This document shows positions 42,412 through 50,981 of a stretch of 64,000 bases of DNA, piece after piece; within the stretch, counting starts at the first letter, position 1; every line of letters starts with the position of its first letter. The stretch is from G963668435 sp963668435. Lineage in GTDB: Bacteria; Latescibacterota; Latescibacteria; Latescibacterales; Latescibacteraceae. Both the position numbers and the translations under genes were made by a program. The stretch lies in assembly GCA_963668435.2 (NCBI GenBank), contig CAXXSC010000008.1, forward strand, positions 1,178,001 to 1,242,000, in the 5' to 3' direction. A model generated the notes under the pieces. That model saw only the letters and a list, made by a program, of their open reading frames with translations. It searched no databases and was not told where the DNA came from.

Positions 42412-43284
42412 TTATTGATTGTTCTGCGAGGCTTTTTCCTGTTTCAGGCGCTCTTCATATTCCCGCTCTATTTCGCGCTCTTCGAGAATGTGCTCTATAA
42501 CATCGATATAATGTTCGGCATAGGCTTTTGTCGCCAGTGTCTTCGATGCCTCATGGTACAGCTCGAGAGCGCGTTCGTAGGATTCGGTCATGCGGTTGAA
42601 ATCGGCGAGGATAATAAGGGCATGGGCATGACCGGGCTGGATTTCGAGGATTTTTTCAGCCATAGCGGCTGCCTCTTTGTCTTTGCCGAGAGAGGTTAAA
42701 AGCTCAGCCTCGAAATACATCATTTCCGGATCACCGGATTTGAGCTTATTCGCCGCACGAATACTTTCCAGCGCAGCATTTTTATCTTCGAGAGAAGCGG
42801 CGGTACGAGCCCGGCCGTAGTGCTGACGGTAATCTTCCGGCATGAGCTCGATGGCCTTTTCGTAGGATTTTTTTGCCTCCGGGAGTTTCCCGGCCCGTTC
42901 GAGAACGAGCGCATGCAACATCCGGGCCTTTTTATCGGTTTTATCGCGCACAATCAGGCTGTCAAGCACTGTAGCCGCCTCGTCGAAACGTTTCAGTTTG
43001 TCCAGCGCAAGTGCCTGTGCAAAAAAAGCGGCCGTGTTTCTCGCATCGAGCTTTCCCGACTCCTGGAAAAGCCTGAGCGCGGCATCATAGTCGCCTTTTT
43101 TAAAGCTCCCCAGCCCTTCACGGTATACAATTCCCGACTCCTTGTTCACCACGACATCATTTTCAGCGGCAAAAGCACCCGCATAAAAAGCCGTGAAGAG
43201 AAACGTACAGAGTGACAGGACCACGATACGGGCAGCGTTGCGCCTGTAAAGCCGTGCAATCTGTCTGATGAAACTGGCAATCAT
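42412..43284 (-). CDS. Exported tetratricopeptide-repeat protein
   Basis: A 290-residue protein with an N-terminal hydrophobic signal (IVVLSLCTFLFTAFYAGAFA). Then come at least five TPR-like helix pairs, for example YREGLGSFKKGDYDAALRLF, ALDKLKRFDEAATVL, HALVLERAGKLPEAKKSYEKA, and ILADFNRMTESYERALELY. It ends in a charged coiled region (EREIEREYEERLKQEK). TPRs make protein contacts in the periplasm or at the membrane. It lies 122 bases downstream of the cyclase. An upstream in-frame TTG at 43290 with AGGA at short distance is an alternative start. Confidence 0.8.
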   Translation of the reverse strand: MIASFIRQIARLYRRNAARIVVLSLCTFLFTAFYAGAFAAENDVVVNKESGIVYREGLGSFKKGDYDAALRLFQESGKLDARNTAAFFAQALALDKLKRFDEAATVLDSLIVRDKTDKKARMLHALVLERAGKLPEAKKSYEKAIELMPEDYRQHYGRARTAASLEDKNAALESIRAANKLKSGDPEMMYFEAELLTSLGKDKEAAAMAEKILEIQPGHAHALIILADFNRMTESYERALELYHEASKTLATKAYAEHYIDVIEHILEEREIEREYEERLKQEKASQNNQ

Positions 43285-43411
43285 GGGCAAAAGAATCCTG
43301 TTTCAAAGGTTCACAAGTAACACAAATATACAAAACAATGTCATCAGGAGAAAGGTCTGAATTTAGGAAATTTCCTGCTGAGCAACAGGATGCGGCCGTA
43401 ATCACACAATG

Positions 43412-45610
43412 CTATTTTCTCAGCATCACCCAGACACCGCTCCACTCCGGCGGCGGCGGGTCTTTGATAAAACGCTCGCAGCGTCCGGCAAAGACCTCCG
43501 AGGTGGGATCGCCGTCTGCGCCGAGACGATCGAACACAGCCTTGGCGTCATGAAATTCGCGATTACGGTACAATTGGAGGGCACTTTCAAACTCATCGCG
43601 CCACTGAAGCAGTTTCGAATCTGTCTGACCGGCAAAACCGAGAAGTTCGAAAACCTCCTCCGAAGTCGCCTTGCCCTTGACTTTCAACTCATCGAGAAGC
43701 CGAAAATCGTAATCATCGCCGGCGCCGTGGCGAGTGTTATCACCGACAATGATCCGTGTCCGATAGAACTTATTGAGCCCTTCGAGCCGGAACGCCGTAT
43801 TGACAGTATCGCCGATCACCGTATACTCGATCTTGCGCTCGGAACCGATATTACCAAGCGTCATCTCGCCGGTTGTAATGCCGAAACGGGTTATAAGGGG
43901 ATCCTCACCACGTCCTTCAGCCTCTGCAATCTTGCTATCGATGATATCTTTTGCGCGGAGAGCGGCACTGCAGGCATTCTTCATGTGATCTGGCTCCTCG
44001 AATGCGCCGTACAGTGCGAGGATAGCGTCACCGATATACTTGTTGATAAAAGCACCGTTATCGATGAGTGTTTCGGACACATCCGAAAGGTAATCGTTAA
44101 GTCGAGAGACCACCTCGTCCGGCGGCAGTTTTTCAGATATCGAGGTGAAACCGGCGATATCAGTCGCCATGATGGTGGCTTTAATCGTCTTGCCCTGGAA
44201 ATTGACAGCATTGGGATTGGCAAGGATTTCACGGAGCACGGTTTCGTTGACATAGCGGCCGAAATGACTCCTGAGCACACGCTTTTCCCGCGTTTCCTTG
44301 AAATAGCCGACTATCACCAGCCCCCCGAACACCAACAGCGATGTCACCAGAAGGTCAGCCGCGGCAATGAGGCATTTGCTTGTTACAAGGAAGAAATACG
44401 CCGCCGAAAGCTCGAACAGAGCGAGAATGACGAATATTGCGATGAATATCCTGAGATTGGAGAATTTTCGGTCGGCGGCATAGAGAAAAGCGGTAATAGC
44501 GATCAGCAGCAGCATTACCAGCCAGACCGGGATTTTCGTTATGTAATCACCGGAAAGCATATTTTCTATGGCTGTCGCATGAATTTCCATGCCGGGATAC
44601 TCGTTCTCGTGGGTGAATGGTGTCGCCTTGAGATCGAAAAGACCGGGAGCATTCGAGCCGATGATGACGATCTTGTCTTTGAATGCCTCAGGATCGATCA
44701 CCAATTCTTCGCCGTTCCGCTGCTGGAAATAGGAGGCAATCACCGCGGCATAGGAGTAATAATTAAAGACAGCATCCTGCCCATCGACACCCCGTCCCGT
44801 GCCGCCGGAACCGTACCAGTTGAGATAAAACTTACCCTCGCTGTCGAATACGAAGGGGCTGTCGAGACGGTCGAGCAGATGGCTCCTGAGCTCGTCCCCA
44901 TCCAGAACATTCCTGACAACCGAATAGGCAAGCGAGGGCACCAGACGGTCTCCGAGGCTCGACACAACCGGATAGCGGCGATGGATGCCGTCCTTTTCGG
45001 GGATCATGTTGACAATGCCGAGGTAACTGGAAGCACCTGAGAACTTCCTGAGCGGAAAAACAGCCGACCTGTAGGAGGGCGCATCGGAAAAATGTATGAA
45101 CGGCGCGGCATCGTTGTCATCAAGATACAAAGGCGGCTCATCACTCATCGGGCCCGTACCCGGGATGTCCTGCCCGGCAACAGCAAGATACACCCGCTCC
45201 GACGCCTCGATAGCCGCGGCGAAAGCATCATCGCTCTCGGAACTGGTCACCTCGCTCCTGTCGATATCCTGTTCTGAGAAAATGACATCGAACACGACAG
45301 CTTTCGCGCCGCAGTTCGTCAGATGCTCGACAAGAAAAGCGTGGAACATTCTCGGGAGCGGCCAGCTGAACGAATACTGTTCGCTGAAAAAATCGAGGGT
45401 TTTCTGATCGACACAGACCATTACAACGGAATCACGGTGTTCTGGCACCGCACGGTTCCGCATCACCATGCTGTCAAAAAGTTTCCAGTCGAGGTAAGAG
45501 AACACCCCCTGCCATGAAAGCAGCATACAGACCAGGAGAATGACTGCGACTATGAAAAGCTCGTTCTTGTACCAGTCAGGACCGCTTTTTTTATCCATGA
45601 TTTCAGCCAT
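43412..45610 (-). CDS. CHASE2-domain adenylate/guanylate cyclase
   Basis: A 732-residue membrane protein. After one N-terminal segment comes a CHASE2 sensor domain in the periplasm (VVMVCVDQKTLDFFSE, WPLPRMFHAFLVEHLTNCGAKAVVFDVIFSE). Three membrane segments follow (about 355-440), then a class III cyclase domain with metal Asp in MATDIAGFTSISE and in GDAILALYGAF, and FRLEGLNKFYRTRIIVG. It would make cAMP (or cGMP) on sensing an extracellular signal. A short C-terminal helical tail follows. A second Met at 45598 is possible. Confidence 0.9.
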   Translation of the reverse strand: MAEIMDKKSGPDWYKNELFIVAVILLVCMLLSWQGVFSYLDWKLFDSMVMRNRAVPEHRDSVVMVCVDQKTLDFFSEQYSFSWPLPRMFHAFLVEHLTNCGAKAVVFDVIFSEQDIDRSEVTSSESDDAFAAAIEASERVYLAVAGQDIPGTGPMSDEPPLYLDDNDAAPFIHFSDAPSYRSAVFPLRKFSGASSYLGIVNMIPEKDGIHRRYPVVSSLGDRLVPSLAYSVVRNVLDGDELRSHLLDRLDSPFVFDSEGKFYLNWYGSGGTGRGVDGQDAVFNYYSYAAVIASYFQQRNGEELVIDPEAFKDKIVIIGSNAPGLFDLKATPFTHENEYPGMEIHATAIENMLSGDYITKIPVWLVMLLLIAITAFLYAADRKFSNLRIFIAIFVILALFELSAAYFFLVTSKCLIAAADLLVTSLLVFGGLVIVGYFKETREKRVLRSHFGRYVNETVLREILANPNAVNFQGKTIKATIMATDIAGFTSISEKLPPDEVVSRLNDYLSDVSETLIDNGAFINKYIGDAILALYGAFEEPDHMKNACSAALRAKDIIDSKIAEAEGRGEDPLITRFGITTGEMTLGNIGSERKIEYTVIGDTVNTAFRLEGLNKFYRTRIIVGDNTRHGAGDDYDFRLLDELKVKGKATSEEVFELLGFAGQTDSKLLQWRDEFESALQLYRNREFHDAKAVFDRLGADGDPTSEVFAGRCERFIKDPPPPEWSGVWVMLRK

Positions 45611-45703
45611 CTCCGGAAAGATATATCAATCAGAAAAAACGGGGACAGCCCGCACAACGTCCGGCGACGCGGCTCCACAGCCCCCTATTTATCATGAAAC
45701 AGG

Positions 45704-46942
45704 CTACAAGGCTATATTTGCGGCAAACTCGCTGTCAAAGCGCCTGCCGTCGTAACGCTTGTAGCTTTTCACCTCTTTTTCGATACGCTTCATACGTTTG
45801 CCGAAATCGGGGTGGTTACGGTAATTCAGATCGAAAATATCCGTTGTTTTGTCATGCTGTGCCTTGAGCTTGTCAAGAAGACGTGACAGGCCGCCGAGGT
45901 CATAGCCGCTTCTTGCGAGATAATTCAATGCCATCTCATCGGCCTCGAACTCGTACTCGTCAAGCTTGGGGGCCAGCGCGACCGACATGGCCCGGTCGGT
46001 TATGCCCACCAGTTCCGCCTCGGTTTCGGTGGAGCCGACCTGTTTGTCAAGAGCACCGAATGCGGAATCGGCTTTCAGCCTGACCTTATCGTCCATGGCC
46101 TGCAGCATTCCGTGGCCAGCGATAATGTGGGCCATTTCATGGGCCAGAAGCGCTGCCAGTTCAGACTCGTCGCCAAGCAGGTCCAAAAGCCCGCGGGTCA
46201 GCACGATATAGCCGCCGGGGCAGGAAATGGCGTTGATACGGTCGGTGTCGAGCACATAAAGACGGTAGCGAATGTCATAGCGTTCGGTAGCCTCGGCGAG
46301 ATACCACGCGACATCGTGAATATAATTGTTCAGCTTTTCACTGCTCATCGGGGGCGCAACCGCGGCTTTCGAGGCGCAGGCAAAGCCGACACTGTGTTCT
46401 TTTTCATAGGGAATATCGTGCTTTTTGTCCCTGTCTTCCAGTTTGTAGCGCCGCATGAGCTTGATACGGTCGACAGCTTTGGCGCGTTCGCTGGAAAAGC
46501 GCTGATAACCGGGCACGGAAATCTCATAGCCCTCGACCGGCAGTTCATAGAGCTTCTCGGTCGTACGGGAATAACGGGTCCAGAATCCCTTGATCGCAGC
46601 AGTCAGCACAGCAGGTGAGGCGCCAGCAGTCACTTCACTGAAATCACCTCCACCAAAAATATCGGCGGCCGCGGAGGCTTTCGCCTGCTCGACAGCGTTT
46701 GCCGACACCCAGACTTCCTGCTCCTTGTACTTGACCTTATGCCAGTTCTCTTTCGTCTCGATCAGGTCGACCGAGGTGTCCCTGGGGATGAGGATGACCA
46801 GTTTGAAGTAGATCCCCGGCCCCTCGCGTCCCTTTGCCTCACGGGTTATTTTCAGCTTTTTCGGGGCGGCGGCCACAACAATGGAGATGAGCAATATGCC
46901 GACAATCAGCAAAACCGCCCGCTGTATTCTTTTCGTTTTCAC
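45704..46942 (-). CDS. Exported M48-family metalloprotease with N-terminal SH3-like domain
   Basis: A 412-residue protein. It has an N-terminal hydrophobic anchor/signal (AVLLIVGILLISIVVAAA), an SH3-like region (IPRDTSVDLIETKENWHKVKYKEQEVWVSANAV), and an M48 peptidase domain with zinc motif LLAHEMAHIIAGHG and the third ligand region YEFEADEMALNYLARSGYD. M48 enzymes such as BepA and LoiP control outer-membrane quality. The start is GTG at 46942 with GGAG upstream; a longer frame would overlap the preceding gene. It belongs to the envelope run. Confidence 0.88.
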   Translation of the reverse strand: MKTKRIQRAVLLIVGILLISIVVAAAPKKLKITREAKGREGPGIYFKLVILIPRDTSVDLIETKENWHKVKYKEQEVWVSANAVEQAKASAAADIFGGGDFSEVTAGASPAVLTAAIKGFWTRYSRTTEKLYELPVEGYEISVPGYQRFSSERAKAVDRIKLMRRYKLEDRDKKHDIPYEKEHSVGFACASKAAVAPPMSSEKLNNYIHDVAWYLAEATERYDIRYRLYVLDTDRINAISCPGGYIVLTRGLLDLLGDESELAALLAHEMAHIIAGHGMLQAMDDKVRLKADSAFGALDKQVGSTETEAELVGITDRAMSVALAPKLDEYEFEADEMALNYLARSGYDLGGLSRLLDKLKAQHDKTTDIFDLNYRNHPDFGKRMKRIEKEVKSYKRYDGRRFDSEFAANIAL

Positions 46943-47021
46943 CTGAACATCACTCCTTCTCCGGTATAGTGACAGCGCCTGCCGGTAAACGGTGACAGAT
47001 GTATTCGGACACTGCCGGACA

Positions 47022-48074
47022 TCATTCCTCCGGCTTGAATATAACCTTGTACACCCAGGCACTGAGCTGCGGCACCTGTTCCTCGAGGATAACTTTCACC
47101 ATACGGTCACCGGCCTGGGCATCGTTCTGGGCACCGGCTTTCTTGCCGTTGAGCACGAGCGCGTCGATAACAGCGCCGCTTTGAGCATCCGCCGCCTGTA
47201 CTGAAAGCACCCATTCGACATTATGGAACTCGCGCTTGCGGAATTTCGCCGTCGTGAAAGAGGGTGTATTCTCGACCAGCATGAGAAGGTCGGCTCCGGC
47301 GGAACCTGCCGCATCCGCCGAGAGATACTGTTTTACCCTGATACCGGCATCGACAATACCTTTGACTATGCCCGACTTTACATTCATGCCCATGTCGCCG
47401 TTGAAAACAATGCCGACATCGAAAGCCCCGGTCACAAGGCTGTCGAGGGCTGACATGACCTGGTTGAGCATGGGGCCACGGTTCTCGACCCCGGCACTGT
47501 AACCGAGGAGCACGAGATCGTTCCTGTGCTGTTCCCGGACAATAAGCTCGCGCATGACCTTGTTCAACGCAGCGAGATACGCCATATCCGAGCCGTGATC
47601 GGCGGACAGCGCATTGTCACTTCTTGCATCGATCTGCCCGATCCGCTCTTTCAGGACAGCGCCATACGCTTCTTTTCCCAGTACGGCCCATGCCTGGTAG
47701 GAGTCACTGCGCTTAATCTTATCGGTCTTGGCGATCTCGATACCGGGAATTTCGCGGGCCGCGCCGATAGCCACAGTATTACTCAGCTCAGTCAGGCTGT
47801 TCTCAATCATCTTGCCCTTGCTCGAGCGCTGTTCCGCCCACTGCCTGACAATTGTCTCGCCTTTGATCTGCGCCTCGAAATACTTAGCAATCTCGAAACG
47901 GGCCGCCTCGGCAGCCTGCTGCGGAGATTCACCCGTTCCCGACCTGATGATGTGGCTTTCCTCCGGGAACTTTTTCAGCACATCTTTCGGTATATCCTGA
48001 GACAGGGCGCCCGCCGCACAGGAAAATATCAGTATAATTGACACCAAAACCGCATGGGCCATTCTCATAATCAT
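47022..48074 (-). CDS. LPP20/FlgT-like exported protein
   Basis: About 350 residues with a signal peptide (AVLVSIILIFSCAAGALS). The first part resembles the LPP20/FlgT-type domain: IIRSGTGESPQQAAEAARFEIAKYFEAQI, and SDSYQAWAVLGKEAYGAVLKERI. The second half may be another alpha/beta domain (DLVLLGYSAGVENRGPMLNQVMSALDSL) that I do not recognise. The ATG at 48074 has GGAG eight bases upstream. Relatives act with other LPP20 proteins at the outer membrane. It lies between the M48 protease and a second LPP20 lipoprotein gene. Confidence 0.65.
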   Translation of the reverse strand: MIMRMAHAVLVSIILIFSCAAGALSQDIPKDVLKKFPEESHIIRSGTGESPQQAAEAARFEIAKYFEAQIKGETIVRQWAEQRSSKGKMIENSLTELSNTVAIGAAREIPGIEIAKTDKIKRSDSYQAWAVLGKEAYGAVLKERIGQIDARSDNALSADHGSDMAYLAALNKVMRELIVREQHRNDLVLLGYSAGVENRGPMLNQVMSALDSLVTGAFDVGIVFNGDMGMNVKSGIVKGIVDAGIRVKQYLSADAAGSAGADLLMLVENTPSFTTAKFRKREFHNVEWVLSVQAADAQSGAVIDALVLNGKKAGAQNDAQAGDRMVKVILEEQVPQLSAWVYKVIFKPEE

Positions 48075-48133
48075 ATGTGGTACTCCAGCTGTCAATAATC
48101 TCGTATCATTTGCTTCTTCGAGGTCCCGTCACA

Positions 48134-48697
48134 CTATTCCGACTTGATAATGGGGATTTCCCGGCCGCCCTGGACAGCCTTGTCGAGATCCTGGAACGCT
48201 TGCTTGGCCTTGGCCTCGCTCATTTCGGCGGCAGCGTCGCGAACGGCACTCAGAAGAGCGTTTTTCATGGTGTCATAGGATACCTCGGCCAGCGAGAACA
48301 TACGGCCGCCTTTTTCCTCGCGCTTTGAAATGCGTACGCCGGTGAGCTTGACATCGACAACATTCTTGCTCACTGCCTCGGAGAACTGAAGTGCCCGGGA
48401 GGTGTCAAGGGTACCGCTCTGCTGAAGGAATGTCCGTACCATGGCCTGAACACTGACCTGGATAGTGTTGGCAAGGTCGGTTCTTGCGTTGGCATCGGCA
48501 ACCTGTTTGCCGAGTTCGATGGAGGCAGTTTTCTCTGAGGCGCCCGTACCGTAGATGATATCTTTCGAATCGGGCGGGTTGAGATACCAGCCCGGCACAC
48601 TGCCGCCGCTGATGTTCTTGCTTCCGCAGGCGGAAAATACCATAGCTACACCAAACGCAACAATCATGATACCACACGTAACTTTCACCATTTTCAT
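48134..48697 (-). CDS. LPP20-family outer-membrane lipoprotein
   Basis: A 187-residue lipoprotein: signal with lipobox FSAC (Cys at about 24), then VPGWYLNPPDSKDIIYGTGASEKTASIELGKQVADANARTDLANTIQVSVQAM, the LPP20 pattern of a W near the N-terminus, GxG and helical repeats of Ala/Asp. The end has MFSLAEVSYDTMKNALLSAV. Relatives include FlgP and other peptidoglycan or outer-membrane lipoproteins. It follows the CsgG-like gene by 71 bases. Confidence 0.82.
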   Translation of the reverse strand: MKMVKVTCGIMIVAFGVAMVFSACGSKNISGGSVPGWYLNPPDSKDIIYGTGASEKTASIELGKQVADANARTDLANTIQVSVQAMVRTFLQQSGTLDTSRALQFSEAVSKNVVDVKLTGVRISKREEKGGRMFSLAEVSYDTMKNALLSAVRDAAAEMSEAKAKQAFQDLDKAVQGGREIPIIKSE

Positions 48698-48768
48698 GAA
48701 ACACCTCCTGTGAATGAATGTAATAAGTTTCCGTTCATCTCTTTTGTTGATTCATAATCCTGACATAC

Positions 48769-49449
48769 TCAGGGCCTGCTCGGTGGTGTGGGAAGCAGGG
48801 CCGGACCTGTTGATCCGCCGCTGTCTCCGCCGCCGCCACCGCCGCCCATGGCCGCACCGGCTCCAGCTCCCGCAATCAGGACACCGCCGAGAACATACCA
48901 GAGCATTTTCGACTTTTTCTGTTTGCCGAGAAACAGCTCATTACCGACTTCGGGAATGACCGTGCTCAACAGATCGTCGATTGAACCGCGGTGCTGAAGG
49001 TTGACATTGACAACCGTTTTCGTGTGTTCGACATCGAGGATTCTCGCAGAAACGGAGAATGTGGAGCCGATCTTGCCGATCGATCCCTGGAGAATACGGT
49101 CAGCCGAGAGCATTTTTCCAAACTCAATAGCGCATGAGTCGCTCACACATCCGGAACTCTGAAGATCGAACTCCTCGAAAATCTTATCCATATCCTCACG
49201 TTCTACAACTTCATACTGGTCCTTGTCGTCCATCGCCCTGTACTCGCCCGACAGCAGAAGCTGGGTCACATGCGAACGCAGCTTTTCAGACAGCACATCG
49301 GCCTCGACCTCTGATACACCTTTCGCATCGAGGTTCATGATACCGATGATGTAGGTCTTCTTTCCCTGCGCGAATGCGGTCCCGGCCGGCGCAAGGGTGA
49401 GCGCGGCAAGGTTCATCGCCAGATAGACAGACAGCAGCTTTTTCAGCAT
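48769..49449 (-). CDS. CsgG/LpoB-like exported protein with C-terminal membrane segment and Gly-rich tail
   Basis: A 226-residue protein. AAAGGAG five bases before the ATG at 49449 supports this start. A signal peptide (LLSVYLAMNLAALTLAPAGTAFA) leads to a CsgG/LpoB-like domain: YIIGIMNLDAKGVSEVEADVLSEKL, YEVVEREDMDKIFEEFDLQSSGCVSDSCAIEFGKML (the paired Cys are typical), and ILQGSIGKIGSTFSVSARILDVEH. The C-terminus is a membrane segment (MLWYVLGGVLIAGAGAGAAM) followed by a run of glycines and a Pro-rich end. It overlaps no neighbours. Its partners are probably the LPP20 proteins. Confidence 0.78.
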   Translation of the reverse strand: MLKKLLSVYLAMNLAALTLAPAGTAFAQGKKTYIIGIMNLDAKGVSEVEADVLSEKLRSHVTQLLLSGEYRAMDDKDQYEVVEREDMDKIFEEFDLQSSGCVSDSCAIEFGKMLSADRILQGSIGKIGSTFSVSARILDVEHTKTVVNVNLQHRGSIDDLLSTVIPEVGNELFLGKQKKSKMLWYVLGGVLIAGAGAGAAMGGGGGGGDSGGSTGPALLPTPPSRP

Positions 49450-49481
49450 ATTTTCTCCTTTATTCATGCGCGGCCGCCGGA

Positions 49482-50408
49482 TCATTTCGTTCCGGCAACG
49501 GCATCTTTCAATAATTTTCCAATTTCCGGCAGTACTTCATACCGATCGTTCACCTCAAACAGTTTATATTGAATATTTTTAACGTTCCGCTGATCGTCAC
49601 AGTGGATCACCAACTCCCCCACATGGCCACCACCCTTGCCTGCCTGCACCACTTTCGTGCCCGACACCTCGATCGCCTTTTCAAGCAGTGTCTGCGAGTG
49701 TCCGCCGATGATCACATCGATACCGTCCCACTTTCCCGCGATCTCGACATCCTTGTCGCGGCCCATCTGAGAAAGCACGACCACGACATCACATTTCTCT
49801 TTCAACTCAGGCAGAATCCGCCCCAGGGTGACATCGGGATCCTCGATCGTGAAATCCATCCGGGATTTCGGAAAAAACTTGAACGCCTCGATTGAGGTCA
49901 GACCTATAATACCGATTCTGACACTATCGGTCTCGACAATCCTGTATGGATCGAATGCCGGTTTGCCGTCATTGTCCCTGAGCGAGGCCGACACTATGTT
50001 TTTCTGCTGCTCCGGGAAACGCTCCCTGAATTTCGCAAGCCCGTAAAAAAGTTCCTGATCGCCAATACCGTACATATCGTACCGCATGATATCCATCAGT
50101 TCGAACACCAGCTTACCGCGTTCCTCGACACCGGTCAGCCCCATGTAGCCGCCAGAGCTCAACAGCAGGAAATCGCCGTAAGTCTGACGGTACTCCCTCA
50201 CCAGCGGAACACGCTCAGCAAGGCCGCCGTAGGGGTCGTTGGGGCAGTTGCAGAACACCAGTTTACCGTTGGAATTGTTGGTAAACAGTATCCTGGCTGT
50301 CGCTCCCGCCCGGGCCGTACCCGCCGCCATGATCATGCCAAGACTAAGAATCGCTGTTAAGCAGAGATTCCACCTCGGTCTTGAACTTGTTGATAAATTC
50401 CTCGGCAT
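49482..50408 (-). CDS. Exported UshA/5'-nucleotidase-like protein lacking metal ligands
   Basis: A 308-residue protein with a signal peptide (AILSLGMIMAAGTARA). The fold is the metallophosphoesterase domain of the UshA/SoxB group (YGGLAERVPLVREYR, DVIIGGHSQ). All the metal-site motifs are changed: D-x-H reads N45-S-N47, the DAGD loop reads SSGG, GNHE reads GDQE (116-119), LSH reads LSQ (213-214) and GGHSH reads GGHSQ. A C-x-C pair (Cys53, Cys55) sits next to the first motif. It probably is not a phosphatase. The gene overlaps the TlpA-like gene by 65 bases. It could be a redox or binding protein. Confidence 0.78.
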   Translation of the reverse strand: MPRNLSTSSRPRWNLCLTAILSLGMIMAAGTARAGATARILFTNNSNGKLVFCNCPNDPYGGLAERVPLVREYRQTYGDFLLLSSGGYMGLTGVEERGKLVFELMDIMRYDMYGIGDQELFYGLAKFRERFPEQQKNIVSASLRDNDGKPAFDPYRIVETDSVRIGIIGLTSIEAFKFFPKSRMDFTIEDPDVTLGRILPELKEKCDVVVVLSQMGRDKDVEIAGKWDGIDVIIGGHSQTLLEKAIEVSGTKVVQAGKGGGHVGELVIHCDDQRNVKNIQYKLFEVNDRYEVLPEIGKLLKDAVAGTK

Positions 50409-50892
50409 TTTCCTCGTTGAATCCCGTATTGATGAATTTTACCGTTCCTGTGCTGTCCAGAAGGATCGTGCAGGGAATACCCTCGCGGCCGATACGTTTC
50501 GGCACCATGAGATAGCGGTCGACAAGCACCGGCAGTTCCGTTTTCGTCTCAGCGACAAGTTTTTCCGCCTGCTCCTTATTCTCGACAGCTACGATGAAAA
50601 TCGCCAGCCCCTTGTCGCCGTACTGCTCCATAAGCTGAGCGAACTCCGGGATTTCCTTTTTACACGGCTCGCAGTAGGAGGCTGAAAGGCTGACAACAAC
50701 GGCCTTATGCTTAAACTTGGCCTTATCCCCCACGTGTTCAGCGAGGAAAAAACTTTCGCCCTGCATGTCTTTCAGATAAAAACCCGGGAACCTGTCACCG
50801 ACCTGTATGGCCGGTTTCTGCGCCAGGGCAGGAGAAACGAGCAGGAACAGGACGGCTGAGAAAACAAGCATACTTTTAACTATAGACTTCAT
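50344..50892 (-). CDS. TlpA/ResA-like thioredoxin-fold protein
   Basis: A 182-residue exported protein: signal peptide (SMLVFSAVLFLLVSPALA), then the AhpC/TSA-thioredoxin fold with IQVGDRFPGFYLKDMQGE, the redox pair CEPC in VVVSLSASYCEPCKKEIPEF, and the cis-Pro region REGIPCTILLDSTG. The function is disulfide reduction outside the cytoplasm. The ATG at 50892 has AAAGGA seven bases upstream. Its 3' end overlaps the UshA-like gene that has its own C-x-C, which suggests a functional pair. Confidence 0.88.
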   Translation of the reverse strand: MKSIVKSMLVFSAVLFLLVSPALAQKPAIQVGDRFPGFYLKDMQGESFFLAEHVGDKAKFKHKAVVVSLSASYCEPCKKEIPEFAQLMEQYGDKGLAIFIVAVENKEQAEKLVAETKTELPVLVDRYLMVPKRIGREGIPCTILLDSTGTVKFINTGFNEENAEEFINKFKTEVESLLNSDS

Positions 50893-50981
50893 ATACAATC
50901 CTTTCAGTGACCTGTGACACATCACGGCAATGGAGCCAGTCGCCGCACAGACATCGCGGCCCCATTGCCCGGCAGCTGAAC

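Noticed and set aside
43409..45040. Long plus-strand open frame over the CHASE2 cyclase gene
   Set aside because: Antisense to a gene with an intact cyclase domain; no family motif in its translation.
45704..47062. Longer version of the M48 protease gene beginning at 47062
   Set aside because: It would overlap the preceding gene and place residues without signal character before the hydrophobic segment; the GTG at 46942 with GGAG fits better.
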